Source: Gimesia chilikensis (lineage in GTDB: Bacteria; Planctomycetota; Planctomycetia; Planctomycetales; Planctomycetaceae). From it: a stretch of 64,000 bases of DNA. A program made the position numbers and the translations under genes. Of this stretch, positions 44,631-53,275 are shown in pieces. The stretch lies in assembly GCF_008329715.1 (NCBI RefSeq), contig NZ_VTSR01000012.1:62001-126000 (forward strand). The letters run 5' to 3'. Position 1 is the first letter of the stretch. The number at the start of each line of letters is the position of its first letter. The notes under the pieces are model-generated. The model was not told where the DNA came from. It did not search any database and saw only the letters and a program-made list of their open reading frames with translations.

Positions 44631-44889
44631 GAGTAAAACCTTTCGGTGAATAGTGAAAACGAAGATTTACAGGAGAGACCATACGGGTCGGCGAGATTCC
44701 GGACACACGCGAAATGCGCCCGGAATTAGCAGGAGTGTATTGCATGGTGTCCTCTCGCAGAGAGGAACTTGGACGAAATCAGATTCTCAATTATAGGAGA
44801 GACGCCCCGGAAGTGTCTACAATAAAGCATCCACGACCTGAAAAACAGGGGTTTCTCTCGTACTTCTCCGTTCAAATCAACCCAGGAGT

Positions 44890-46122
44890 CTAGCTCACGA
44901 CTTTCTGGAAGCGGGTCACCGCTTCGTTGATATTATCCCGGCTGTTGAAAGCACTTAACCGGAAGTAACCTTCCCCGGAGGCACCAAAGCCGCTGCCCGG
45001 TGTTCCGACGAGGTGTGCTTTCTGGAGCAGTTCATCGAAAAAGTCCCAGCTGGTTGAATCGCCGGGGGTCTTGAGCCAGACATAAGGGGCGTTGACGCCG
45101 CCATAGACTGAGATGCCTACCGCTTCCAGACCTTCACGTAACAAACGTGCATTCTCGAGATAGAAGGAAATCAGTCCCTGGATCTGCTCTTTACCAGCAT
45201 CAGAGTAAGCTGCTTCCGCACCCCGCTGGATGATGTAAGAAACACCGTTGAATTTGGTGCAATGTCGACGGTTCCAGAGGGGATGAATATCGGCAGTTTC
45301 TCCGGTCGATGTTTTCCCTTTCAATGACTTCGGGACGACGGTGAACGCACAACGGGTTCCAGTGAAGCCGGCGTTCTTACTGAAGCTGCGGAATTCGATC
45401 GCGACATCCCGAGCGCCTTCGATTTCATAAATCGAGTGTGGAATTTCCGGATCGGTAATGAATGCTTCATAGGCCGCATCGAACAGAATGATCGAGCCGT
45501 TTTCTTTCGCGTAATCAACCCACTTCTTGAGCGTTTCGCGAGTGGCGACGGTTCCGGTCGGATTGTTGGGATAGCAGAGGTAGATCAGATCGACGGGAGA
45601 TTCGGGCAGTTCTGCCACGAAGTCGTTTTCCGCCGTCACGGGCAGATAGGTCAGACCTGCATAGCGTCCGCTGTCATCAGCGGCTCCGGTGCGGCCGGTC
45701 ATCACGTTGGTATCGACATAGACGGGATACACGGGGTCCGTCACCGCGACCTTATTGTCGGCACCGAAGATGTCGAGGATGTTCCCCGTATCACACTTGG
45801 AACCGTCGGAGACGAAAATTTCATCTGCAGCGACATCGATGCCCCGAGAGTGAAAATCATTTTTGGCAATCGCTTCCCGCAGGAAGCCGTAACCCTGCTC
45901 AGGACCGTAGCCATGAAATGTTGTAGGGTCACCCATTTCGTCGACGGCTTTGTGCATGGCTTCGCGAATGGCGGCGGGCAGGGGTTCGGTCACATCGCCG
46001 ATGCCCAGCTTGATCACGGCTGCATCCGGGTTTTCTTCGCAGAATTTATTGACGCGACGTCCGATTTCCGGAAAGAGATAACCCGCCTTGAGCTTCAGGT
46101 AGTGATCGTTAATCAAAGCCAT
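44890..46122 (-). CDS. dapL: LL-diaminopimelate aminotransferase
   Basis: A 410-residue PLP enzyme that converts tetrahydrodipicolinate directly to LL-diaminopimelate in lysine and peptidoglycan precursor synthesis. Signature parts are [69 protein letters not shown], the catalytic [17 protein letters not shown] (SxSK lysine) and [10 protein letters not shown], then [19 protein letters not shown] at the C-terminus. DapL is the usual lysine route in Planctomycetes and Chlamydiae, supporting the taxonomic guess. GAGG lies 9 bases before ATG 46122. No other dap gene is adjacent. Confidence 0.96.
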   Translation of the reverse strand: MALINDHYLKLKAGYLFPEIGRRVNKFCEENPDAAVIKLGIGDVTEPLPAAIREAMHKAVDEMGDPTTFHGYGPEQGYGFLREAIAKNDFHSRGIDVAADEIFVSDGSKCDTGNILDIFGADNKVAVTDPVYPVYVDTNVMTGRTGAADDSGRYAGLTYLPVTAENDFVAELPESPVDLIYLCYPNNPTGTVATRETLKKWVDYAKENGSIILFDAAYEAFITDPEIPHSIYEIEGARDVAIEFRSFSKNAGFTGTRCAFTVVPKSLKGKTSTGETADIHPLWNRRHCTKFNGVSYIIQRGAEAAYSDAGKEQIQGLISFYLENARLLREGLEAVGISVYGGVNAPYVWLKTPGDSTSWDFFDELLQKAHLVGTPGSGFGASGEGYFRLSAFNSRDNINEAVTRFQKVVS

Positions 46123-46276
46123 GTTTACGCCTCAAATGTTCAAATGGTCCAAGTGAATCTGGTATTAAGCTTGATGCAAGCTGGTTTTAAATTTAGGAAA
46201 CGCCGTTGTATTTTGAATTTGCCCGAATTGCAACCGAGGCACTCCGGATAGACCCTGTTTCTTGCAAAAGGTTCTC

Positions 46277-47644
46277 TCAGTCCGCCTGTGCGACCGGGCG
46301 GGGCAGGGTATTCAACCAGAAACGATCTCTCTGGGATTCGATCTCTTTTAAGCCTGTGTATTCACTGACTTTACGTTTGCCCGTCCAGCGATCTGCTGCG
46401 CCTTCGAACAGAATCCGCATGCGTGGCGTTCCCTCCGCTGCGGGTGACTGCTGTTCCAGTATGCGTCCCACTCCAATGGCGACCCCCAGCTGAAAGCGGG
46501 CCTGCGGATAAAGGGGCGCACCGAGTTCCGCCAGCGACCAGCGTTCTACCCGAACCCGGCACCAGGTGCTCAAAGGCTGGGGCGGATCGACGAACGGCTG
46601 CAGGGCAGCCGGGAGTTCCGCGCGGGCCTCTTCATCAATCAGCAGAACCACACGGTCGTGACGACTGGCATACAGTCCCCAGGCGGGCCAGTGATCAAAG
46701 TAGCCGGTCGGTTCTAACAGAGGCGCCAGGATAGCGAGCCAGACCAGCAGCAGGGGAACGCGTTCGATGCCCGGCACGCGCGCGGGGACCAGCCTCTCTG
46801 CCTGGAGCTGTGCATCGTCTTTGACGGCGCGGGGACGGTCCAGGGTCGGGTTCCGCGTGAACAGCAGCAGATCCTGGATGATGAAATAGACGTTCCAGAT
46901 CAACACACCCTGGTAATGATTCAAACCCCAGGGACCGATCGCCAGCATCAGACAGACGTGCATCCCGATGGCTGCCACGAGCGCCGGCTTTCGGGTACGA
47001 CGGAAAAACAGACCGGCGGCGACCAGCAGTTCTCCCACCGGAAACGTCGCGGCAATCCAGCCCAGCGTTTGCGGAGACCAGAAGGCCGTCGAGATTCCGA
47101 TGGACGAAAACAGCCCTTCAGCGAGCTGACGACCGAGCGTCTGCACAAAACTGGCGTCGCACTTGGAGAGTGCCGAATAGACGTAGATACTGATCACGAA
47201 CAGGCGCAACAACCGAATCGCCCGAGACGGAGTGAGCGACGTCAGCAGCAACAGCCCCAGTGCAAACTGGTAGGTCCAGGGCTGCAGGCGATGCTGATCG
47301 AAGAGCACTGAAACCGCGTACGCGACGAGAAACAACAGGCCACAAATCCGCTGCCAGTTCGCGCCGGGCTCTGGAGCCGGCTTGCGCAGACAGAGGGGCA
47401 CGACAGAAAACAACAGCAGACACCCCGCGGTGGTCAGCATGATCGTCAGCGTCAACCAGTCGATGCCCGCGGGGAGTGCAGAAACCCACTCGAACAGTGG
47501 AATCTGGGGAAACCGCGTCTGTGGTGTCCAGAGCTGCCAGGTCGTCCCCAGCAGCAGCAGTGCGAAGAAGGCCAGGTTGGTTTTGAGTAATCGAAGCTGG
47601 AGCGTCTCACGAGACATGGATGAATTCACCGTTTTTTGACTCAT
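46277..47644 (-). CDS. HTTM/DoxX-like multi-pass membrane protein
   Basis: A 455-residue protein. It has around seven to eight hydrophobic helices in the first 310 residues (for example LAFFALLLLGTTWQLW, TIMLTTAGCLLLFSVVPLCL, GLLFLVAYAVSVLFD, WTYQFALGLLLLTSLTPSR, LLRLFVISIYVYSALSKCD, ATFPVGELLVAAGLFF, GMHVCLMLAIGPWGLNHYQGVLIWN). The segment with YSALSKCDASF and HYQGVLIWNVYF resembles HTTM/vitamin-K-gamma-carboxylase-like and DoxX-type domains. A cytoplasmic or periplasmic C-terminal domain of about 130 residues follows (WGLYASRHDRVVLLIDEEAR, ARFQLGVAIGVGRILEQQSP). Exact function unknown. Confidence 0.65.
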   Translation of the reverse strand: MSQKTVNSSMSRETLQLRLLKTNLAFFALLLLGTTWQLWTPQTRFPQIPLFEWVSALPAGIDWLTLTIMLTTAGCLLLFSVVPLCLRKPAPEPGANWQRICGLLFLVAYAVSVLFDQHRLQPWTYQFALGLLLLTSLTPSRAIRLLRLFVISIYVYSALSKCDASFVQTLGRQLAEGLFSSIGISTAFWSPQTLGWIAATFPVGELLVAAGLFFRRTRKPALVAAIGMHVCLMLAIGPWGLNHYQGVLIWNVYFIIQDLLLFTRNPTLDRPRAVKDDAQLQAERLVPARVPGIERVPLLLVWLAILAPLLEPTGYFDHWPAWGLYASRHDRVVLLIDEEARAELPAALQPFVDPPQPLSTWCRVRVERWSLAELGAPLYPQARFQLGVAIGVGRILEQQSPAAEGTPRMRILFEGAADRWTGKRKVSEYTGLKEIESQRDRFWLNTLPRPVAQAD

Positions 47645-47704
47645 TATAGCGACTGTCGGTGAATATACCGCGCCGGGAACAGGGCAATCAGAGAGAATGG
47701 ACGG

Positions 47705-48775
47705 CTATTCCATCGAGCAGAGCACCGTACCTTCCACAGCCTGTTCTTCCATGACGACTTCCACTTTGGTTCCCGGCTCATAAGCTTCTTTTCGAATAAT
47801 GGCCAGAGCCACGACGGGATACTTGCCGTAAGATTTCGCGGCAGAAGTAATCTTGCCGACTTCTTTCTGATTGTCTTTCACTGTCGCCATAACCGGAGTT
47901 CCGGGAGCAGGCACCCCGTCGCCCTCAAGGGCAATGATTCTCAGTTCCTGGTTGACGTGCCCCAGTGCATCGATGCGGGCGATCGGTTCCTGTCCCAGGT
48001 AGCAACCTTTCTTGAAGGAGATGGCCTGGCTGCTACGCCCCGCTTCCTGTGCCAGGTTTTCATCGGTCAGATCGATACCGGAGAGGGGAAAGCAACTTTC
48101 AATTCGCAGCGCTTCGAATGCTTCCTGACCGGCGGGCTTTGCCCCGGCTTCAATCAGCTGCTGCCAGAACGCGACGATTTTTTCGTGGAGCAGGCTACAG
48201 AGATACCCGGGCTGACCGAACCAGTCGACGCGGCGGACGGTGAGCTCGGCTTCACTGTCGGTTACTCGCTGCTGCTGATTGACGGCGAGTGCTGCGATGT
48301 TGAGTTTACTCAGGATGTGACCTGCCTCGGGACCGGTGAGATAGAGACAGCCGAATTCCGGCGAACGGACGATCTGTTCGACGTTTTCCATAATAATGTA
48401 ACGATCCAGGTGCTCGGTGAGAGCAGCACTTTGACCGGGCGCGAGATCCAGCCAGAGTGAATCCCCCTGGTTAAACACCGTGATGTACCCCAGGATGCGA
48501 CTCTGTACGTTAGTGACAAAGGCTTCACAGCCCTGGTCGACGGGCAGGTTCTTGATATCATTGGTACAGAAATTGTGCAGAAATTTCTGACGGTCGGCCC
48601 CCTTGAGTTCGACCTGCTCGCGATCACTTAAATCAAAGAGCACTGCCGATTCATGGCCTGTCTGATACTCCTGTTGGGGATCGCCGTAATGTGCCGGGTA
48701 AGGATACTCATGGTCCTTATCGGGAAAATGAGCACCGGCTGCTTCCTGGACGAGCTGAAAATGATTTAAGGGCAT
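47705..48775 (-). CDS. ygfZ: Folate-binding YgfZ/GcvT-like iron-sulfur repair protein
   Basis: A 356-residue protein with the YgfZ signature KGCYLGQEPIARID near residue 255 (KGCYxGQE). The N-terminal folate-binding part includes FDLSDREQVELKGADRQKFLHNFCTNDIKNL and the usual GCEAFVTNVQSRILGYITVF. YgfZ/IBA57 supports Fe-S cluster enzymes with tetrahydrofolate. The start is ATG 48775 (MPLNHFQLVQEAAGAHFP); the open frame extends 13 codons further. The C-terminal beta-barrel domain (VMATVKDNQKEVGKITSAAK) is GcvT-C like. It stands alone. Confidence 0.9.
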   Translation of the reverse strand: MPLNHFQLVQEAAGAHFPDKDHEYPYPAHYGDPQQEYQTGHESAVLFDLSDREQVELKGADRQKFLHNFCTNDIKNLPVDQGCEAFVTNVQSRILGYITVFNQGDSLWLDLAPGQSAALTEHLDRYIIMENVEQIVRSPEFGCLYLTGPEAGHILSKLNIAALAVNQQQRVTDSEAELTVRRVDWFGQPGYLCSLLHEKIVAFWQQLIEAGAKPAGQEAFEALRIESCFPLSGIDLTDENLAQEAGRSSQAISFKKGCYLGQEPIARIDALGHVNQELRIIALEGDGVPAPGTPVMATVKDNQKEVGKITSAAKSYGKYPVVALAIIRKEAYEPGTKVEVVMEEQAVEGTVLCSME

Positions 48776-49067
48776 CTGATTATCCCATCGTGATGGAGAG
48801 TGGCGCGCTGTCACTCCAATTGACCTCTGTCATATGGAGACCGGCGCTGCTTGACACTCGGATTGTCTATGTTGTACGTCGTTGATTGGTTCAGGCGGGT
48901 TCTCTAATTTAATGCCTGCCTGTTTCCATTTTAATTCACAGACGCTGTTTTCCAAGGTGTGCAGCCGTTTTTAAACGGAACGATGTCGAATCAACGCAGC
49001 TCGGCTGATGTGCGCGGACCTTGAGCGATGCTGAGAAAACAGGTGAATCAGAAATAAGAAGCCGGCT
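48776..49067. other. Intergenic region
   Basis: These 292 bases between two minus-strand genes hold no recognised gene, strong hairpin or promoter. Confidence 0.4.
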
Positions 49068-50291
49068 TCAGTCGATCTTTTCAATTTTGAGATCGTCGAC
49101 CTTCAGTGTTCCCGTGCCTCCGTTCAAACCTAACTGAATCACGGCTTCGCGGGCCTGGGGTGGCACGTTGATGGTCTTTTTCACCTGGTGCCAGTCGCGG
49201 CTGCCAATCCAGGGTCCGAGGTAGGCCTGCCCGATATTGCGACGAATCTTATCATAAAAATGAATGATCAGTCCGGGCTTCTGATAAGCCTTGGTTCCCT
49301 GTGCCGTATTCAGATAGCCGACCTGCATGCTGATTTCGAGACTCTTGATTTTGGAGCCGTCAATCGCCATCCCCTGCAGAATCTGTGAGAGCTGATCGCG
49401 GACGTCATTTTCAAACTGCAGATAGGATTTGCCTTCGGGTGCCTCATCCGTCATGCGTGAGACGCGGCGCTGATAGTGCCAGTTATCGACTTTCTGATCC
49501 TGGTTGGCATCGACTTCAAATGTGCCGTTGACGATTTCCGGATGCAGGGGATCCGGTTTGACTTCCCGATTGTCTTCCGAGCGTCCCGTCATGGGGACGA
49601 ACAGGGTGGGAATCAGGCGTTTGTGTTTGAGCTGTCCCTTTTCTTTCTGGAACAGATGAAACACCTGCTGATACCTTTCACCGAGGGGAATCAGCAGTGT
49701 GCCCCCCTCTTTAAGCTGATCGATCAGCGGCTGGGGAACTTTTTCCGGCGAGCAGGTCACGATGATCTTGTCGAAGGGTGCCTCTTCCGGCCAGCCGAGA
49801 TAACCATCACCGATCCGGGTGTGTACGTTATCGTAGCCGAGCTGTTTCAGTCGAACCGCCGCCTTCTTACCGAGACCCTCGACAATTTCAATCGTGTAGA
49901 CATCCTTGACCAGTCCGGAGAGGACGGCTGCCTGAAATCCGCTGCCGGTACCGATTTCGAGCACCTTGTCGGTCGGCTGAGGATCGATGGTTTCGGTCAT
50001 GTAGGCGACGATATAAGGGGGAGAAATCGTCTGTTTGTACCCGATAGGGAGCGCCAGATCCTGGTAGGCCAGATGTTTGAGATTCGAACTGACAAACTCG
50101 TGGCGGGGCACCTGCCGCATGGATGAGAGCACGCGCTGGTTTTTAATGCCTTCGCCCTCAATGTAACGCGTGACCATCTCGTTACGCTGGTTGCGGAAAT
50201 ATTCGTTGTTTTGCGAAAACGCGGGCTGGCAGAGCCCCAGCAAAGCGGTCAGGAAAAGCAGACTGAGCACATTTTTATTCAATCGCTGCAT
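49068..50291 (-). CDS. pcm: Exported protein-L-isoaspartate O-methyltransferase with C-terminal beta domain
   Basis: A 407-residue protein. The signal peptide (NVLSLLFLTALLGLCQPAFSQ) directs export. Residues about 30-235 are a PCMT domain: MVTRYIEGEGIKNQRVLSSM, VPRHEFVSSNLKHLAY, YKQTISPPYIVAYMTETI, VLEIGTGSGFQAAVLSGLV (SAM loop) and GWPEEAPFDKIIVTCSPE. The rest (PDPLHPEIVNGTFEVDANQDQKVDNWHY, QVKKTINVPPQAREAVIQLGL) looks like a carbohydrate-binding jelly-roll. Export plus the added domain is unusual, because the methyl donor SAM is cytoplasmic. SAM dependence outside the cytoplasm is unexplained. Confidence 0.9.
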   Translation of the reverse strand: MQRLNKNVLSLLFLTALLGLCQPAFSQNNEYFRNQRNEMVTRYIEGEGIKNQRVLSSMRQVPRHEFVSSNLKHLAYQDLALPIGYKQTISPPYIVAYMTETIDPQPTDKVLEIGTGSGFQAAVLSGLVKDVYTIEIVEGLGKKAAVRLKQLGYDNVHTRIGDGYLGWPEEAPFDKIIVTCSPEKVPQPLIDQLKEGGTLLIPLGERYQQVFHLFQKEKGQLKHKRLIPTLFVPMTGRSEDNREVKPDPLHPEIVNGTFEVDANQDQKVDNWHYQRRVSRMTDEAPEGKSYLQFENDVRDQLSQILQGMAIDGSKIKSLEISMQVGYLNTAQGTKAYQKPGLIIHFYDKIRRNIGQAYLGPWIGSRDWHQVKKTINVPPQAREAVIQLGLNGGTGTLKVDDLKIEKID

Positions 50292-50523
50292 GAAATCTTC
50301 CTCTGGTCAGCGGAGAGGTTTAAATAGTGTTTATTTGTATGATAGTGATGAAATTATAGCAGTTTGGGGTATTTCACGTTAATGGCGATTTTTGATTTCA
50401 AAGCGGGATTGGACAGATTGGTTTATGATTTTCTGATTTCTATCCACACAATCAACAGAATCCGCTATCATCCGGCGGTGTGATAAACTTTTCAGGATTC
50501 TTAAGTGAATGGACTCCCGGAAC

Positions 50524-51336
50524 ATGCGACCGTTTTTCGTTGTACTGAGTATTGGATGTCTGTGGTGCCTGCCTGGATTGCAGGGCTGTAGTAGTGGTGA
50601 TGCTTCCTCGAAAGCAGAGACGGCGAAAGCGGCTGTCAGCGAGGAATCGGAAAGCACCGCTGAAACTGCGCCAGAACCGGCTGAAGCAGAGTCGAAGACC
50701 GTCAGTGTCAGTGAACCCGTCGATCCTCAGGCCGAGGTCAAAGAGGCTTTCGAAAAGTTGCTCGCAATCCGTACCGAACCCGATCCCGATGAATGGCAGG
50801 CCGCCGACAAAAAACTGGTCGCCTTCGGTAAGACTGCCGTTCCCACACTAACGGAAGGGCTTACACACACCGATCCGGGTGCACGCGAACTGGCCAGTAT
50901 GTATCTGGCGAGCCTGGGACCTGACGCGGAAGCGGCGGCCCCCGCTCTGGTGGAAGTTCTGTCGGATGAATCCCCCTTCACGCAGGTCAACGCTGCTTCA
51001 ACCCTGACGCATTTTCCTAAACACCGCGACAAGGCCATTCCGGTTCTGATCGAGCTGACCCGGCACAGTGATCCCAATACGCGACTGACGGCCGTCTATT
51101 CGCTGGGAAATCTGGAAGAACACTCTACCGCGCAGGTAGAGGCCATCCAGGCGGCTTTGAATGATGAGAACAGCGACGTCCAACTGGCGGCCATTAAAGT
51201 TCTGGGCCAGATGGGGCAGCCGGCCAAAGCCTCGCTGACCGAACTTCAATCGCTGATCGATAATCAGAATACCAGCGACGATCTCCGCGAAGCAGCAGTG
51301 GCTTCTAAAGATCAAATCGAACAGGCGCAGAAATAA
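50524..51336 (+). CDS. HEAT-repeat lipoprotein
   Basis: A 270-residue protein. The signal sequence MRPFFVVLSIGCLWCLPGLQGCSS ends in a lipobox (LQGC), so it is probably lipid-anchored. A low-complexity Ala/Glu linker (AETAKAAVSEESESTAETAP) follows, and then HEAT repeats: GKTAVPTLTEGLTHTDPGA, LASLGPDAEAAAPALVEVLSD, AIPVLIELTRHSDPNTRLTA and NSDVQLAAIKVLGQMGQPAK. ATG 50509 is a second possible start five codons upstream. It precedes the pilus cluster but is separated from it by 447 bases and a terminator, so an operon link is unlikely. Confidence 0.82.
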   Translation: MRPFFVVLSIGCLWCLPGLQGCSSGDASSKAETAKAAVSEESESTAETAPEPAEAESKTVSVSEPVDPQAEVKEAFEKLLAIRTEPDPDEWQAADKKLVAFGKTAVPTLTEGLTHTDPGARELASMYLASLGPDAEAAAPALVEVLSDESPFTQVNAASTLTHFPKHRDKAIPVLIELTRHSDPNTRLTAVYSLGNLEEHSTAQVEAIQAALNDENSDVQLAAIKVLGQMGQPAKASLTELQSLIDNQNTSDDLREAAVASKDQIEQAQK

Positions 51337-51783
51337 GCGCGGCGGCAGCCAGACTTTCTGCTGACCATTAAGCTTTCGACAACGCTCCCGGTCTGTCTCG
51401 CGCGCCGGTTGTAGCGGTTCCCGCAGTTGTAGTATCTCGCAAAGCGGGGATCTCTCCGGAAACTGCCCCGACGCTGACGATTTTCAGAGATCTTTCTTAA
51501 TTCTGTTTGACTCCCGGGAAAGCTGACCTACTTTTACTGGCAGAGAGGGGGCAACAATCCTCTCGCCAACATGCGAACATCATTTTCCTCCGCTTCTTCA
51601 TCGAAGCGAGGATCTACAGCGCGGCAAGGAAAGCTGGGAGCTTTGAGGGGACCTTGCCGCGCTTTTTATCTTAAACCATCTGTCTGGATGGTGCTGGATA
51701 TCCAGGTCGCTTTTGCTGCTTTGTGAATCAACGAACGGCAAATTCGATCGGCACCCTCAGGCGGACTGTTATGGAAAAAGGTC
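51337..51783. other. Intergenic region upstream of pilus cluster
   Basis: These 447 bases lack a recognised gene. They contain a strong nested hairpin (annotated separately) and the leader of the first prepilin gene, which has GAAAAAGG just before ATG 51784. No sigma-54 -24/-12 box matching TGGCAC-N5-TTGC was found by eye. Confidence 0.45.
51618..51668 (+). terminator. Hairpin terminator with nested inner stem
   Basis: A 12-bp outer stem (AGCGCGGCAAGG 51618-51629 with CCTTGCCGCGCT 51652-51663) encloses AAAGCT-GGG-AGCTTT, and TTTTT follows. Confidence 0.8.
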
Positions 51784-52380
51784 ATGGCAACCAGAAACAG
51801 GTTGCAGCGATCTCGCCGCACCGGAATCACACTTGTGGAATCGTTAGTCTCTGTGACCATCACAGTGATTGCCGGTACTGCTCTGTTCTCAGCCATCGGT
51901 GCTTCTCTGGGAGCCAGTTATTCGGCTCTGAATTCCAACATCGGCGCAGGTCTGGCAGATCAACTGCTGGAAGAGATGTCCGCCGTTCGATTCCCGACCT
52001 CCAGTGATTCCCGTCCCACCGCGACCGGAAACCGCAGTCAGTTCAATGATCTGGATGACTATCACAAATGGTCCTCCACGCCGCCGGAGAATAAGACCGG
52101 ATATGCATTGGGCAGCGAGCCATTAACCGTATTGAGCGCCTACCCGATTGCCCGTCCCACACTGCTGAAACCCGACAGCGATTTTTTACAGCGACTTACG
52201 CGCGAAGTCACCGTGGAAAAAATTCGCCTGAACAGCAGCTCGGAATGGGAAGTAACAACCAGCGACACTGATTATCGGCGCGTAACCGTCACCATCAAAC
52301 TGGCGATGCAGGCCGGTGCTCCTCGACAGACCATTAAGGAAACCACACGTATTTTCAGCTATGTACCACTATCACCCTGA
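51784..52380 (+). CDS. Prepilin-like protein (PilV/GspI type)
   Basis: A 198-residue prepilin. The 14-residue leader (MATRNRLQRSRRTG) ends at the cleavage glycine and the mature start is ITLVESLVSVTITVIAGTALF, with Glu5 as in class III signal sequences. A globular domain of about 165 residues follows with no recognised motif beyond GLADQLLEEMSAV. Minor pseudopilins of this type initiate pilus assembly. It is first of three overlapping prepilin-like genes; it overlaps the next by 20 bases. ATG 51784 has GAAAAAGG upstream. Which pilin type it is cannot be assigned further. Confidence 0.85.
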   Translation: MATRNRLQRSRRTGITLVESLVSVTITVIAGTALFSAIGASLGASYSALNSNIGAGLADQLLEEMSAVRFPTSSDSRPTATGNRSQFNDLDDYHKWSSTPPENKTGYALGSEPLTVLSAYPIARPTLLKPDSDFLQRLTREVTVEKIRLNSSSEWEVTTSDTDYRRVTVTIKLAMQAGAPRQTIKETTRIFSYVPLSP

Positions 52381-53275
52381 TCAACGCGAGAAACAAACAC
52401 GCCGTGCGAGTGGCCACCATTCGGACTGCGTTTGCTGCTGCGCAGGCACTGCTTCACGCGCGGGGGGTTTTACACTGGTGGAACTGCTGATGGCCATGTC
52501 GATCTCGGCAATTCTGGTCATGGCACTTGCGGGAATCGTTACCGCCACTCAGTCCGCCTGGAGACACACGCAGGGAATAGAAGATTCGCAGGCCGAAATC
52601 ACCGCATCCTTCGACCGGATGCGGATGATGATCTCGCAGGCTGGTATTTACCAGGTGAATGGCCAGGCTCCCGAAGTGGGGCTGGCTGTTGTGACCCGCG
52701 CCTGGAATTACATCGATGTCCCAGACATTCTGGTGGTCTGGTCCGGCGGACGGAACGGGGGGATCAGCCAGAATGGAACCTTAAACCGGCTGCCTCGGAT
52801 GAACGAAATTTTGATTTACACTTCGGATCCCGCAGACGCACATCAGTTTGTCGAAATCGCGTTGCCCGATTCTTCGGCGGAGATCGACTTTAACAGTTCG
52901 TCGTTCGACAACACGATTCGCACAGCAATTCAATCCAGCCAGGCGGAGAAGGCGCTACTGAGCAAGCGGCTGAAGAACAGTCAGTACCTGCTCTCGGGAA
53001 GTCCGTGGGGACCAACGGCGTCGAATCTGATTTTCACGATTACCCGTACTCCCGATGATGCGAGTCTGCAGGCCACGACTCCCGGCACGAGTGCCTGGAT
53101 GAATCTTTCCTGGCCTCAGGGCACTGTGAGTGCGACCAGCGGGCTGCGTCAGGTGACCGTGAATTATGAAATCCAGTTTGAGACCGCAGAACAGAACACG
53201 TTAACCGACATCAACTCGGAAACCGCATTACCGTTTTTTGGATCTTGTTCGAGGTTGTATGCGTACACACCATAA
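52361..53275 (+). CDS. Prepilin-like protein with long His/Cys-rich leader
   Basis: A 304-residue prepilin. It begins at ATG 52361 within the previous gene. The prepilin cleavage site is at Gly36 and the mature protein starts FTLVELLMAMSISAILVMALAG (Glu5). The leader of 36 residues (MYHYHPDQREKQTRR..., SGHHSDCVCCCAGTAS) is much longer than normal class III leaders and rich in His and Cys; no alternative start lies between. The domain after the helix (about 230 residues) has TQSAWRHTQGIEDSQAEITA and RQVTVNYEIQF. It resembles PilW/GspJ minor pseudopilins. Its stop overlaps the next gene by 17 bases. Confidence 0.8.
   Translation: MYHYHPDQREKQTRRASGHHSDCVCCCAGTASRAGGFTLVELLMAMSISAILVMALAGIVTATQSAWRHTQGIEDSQAEITASFDRMRMMISQAGIYQVNGQAPEVGLAVVTRAWNYIDVPDILVVWSGGRNGGISQNGTLNRLPRMNEILIYTSDPADAHQFVEIALPDSSAEIDFNSSSFDNTIRTAIQSSQAEKALLSKRLKNSQYLLSGSPWGPTASNLIFTITRTPDDASLQATTPGTSAWMNLSWPQGTVSATSGLRQVTVNYEIQFETAEQNTLTDINSETALPFFGSCSRLYAYTP

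Noticed and set aside
45436-46251. 271-codon plus-strand frame antisense to dapL
   Set aside because: DapL is unmistakable on the minus strand.
51530-51560. Sigma-54-like box near CTGGCAGAGAGGGGCAAC
   Set aside because: It has TGGCA but lacks the TTGC element at the required spacing.
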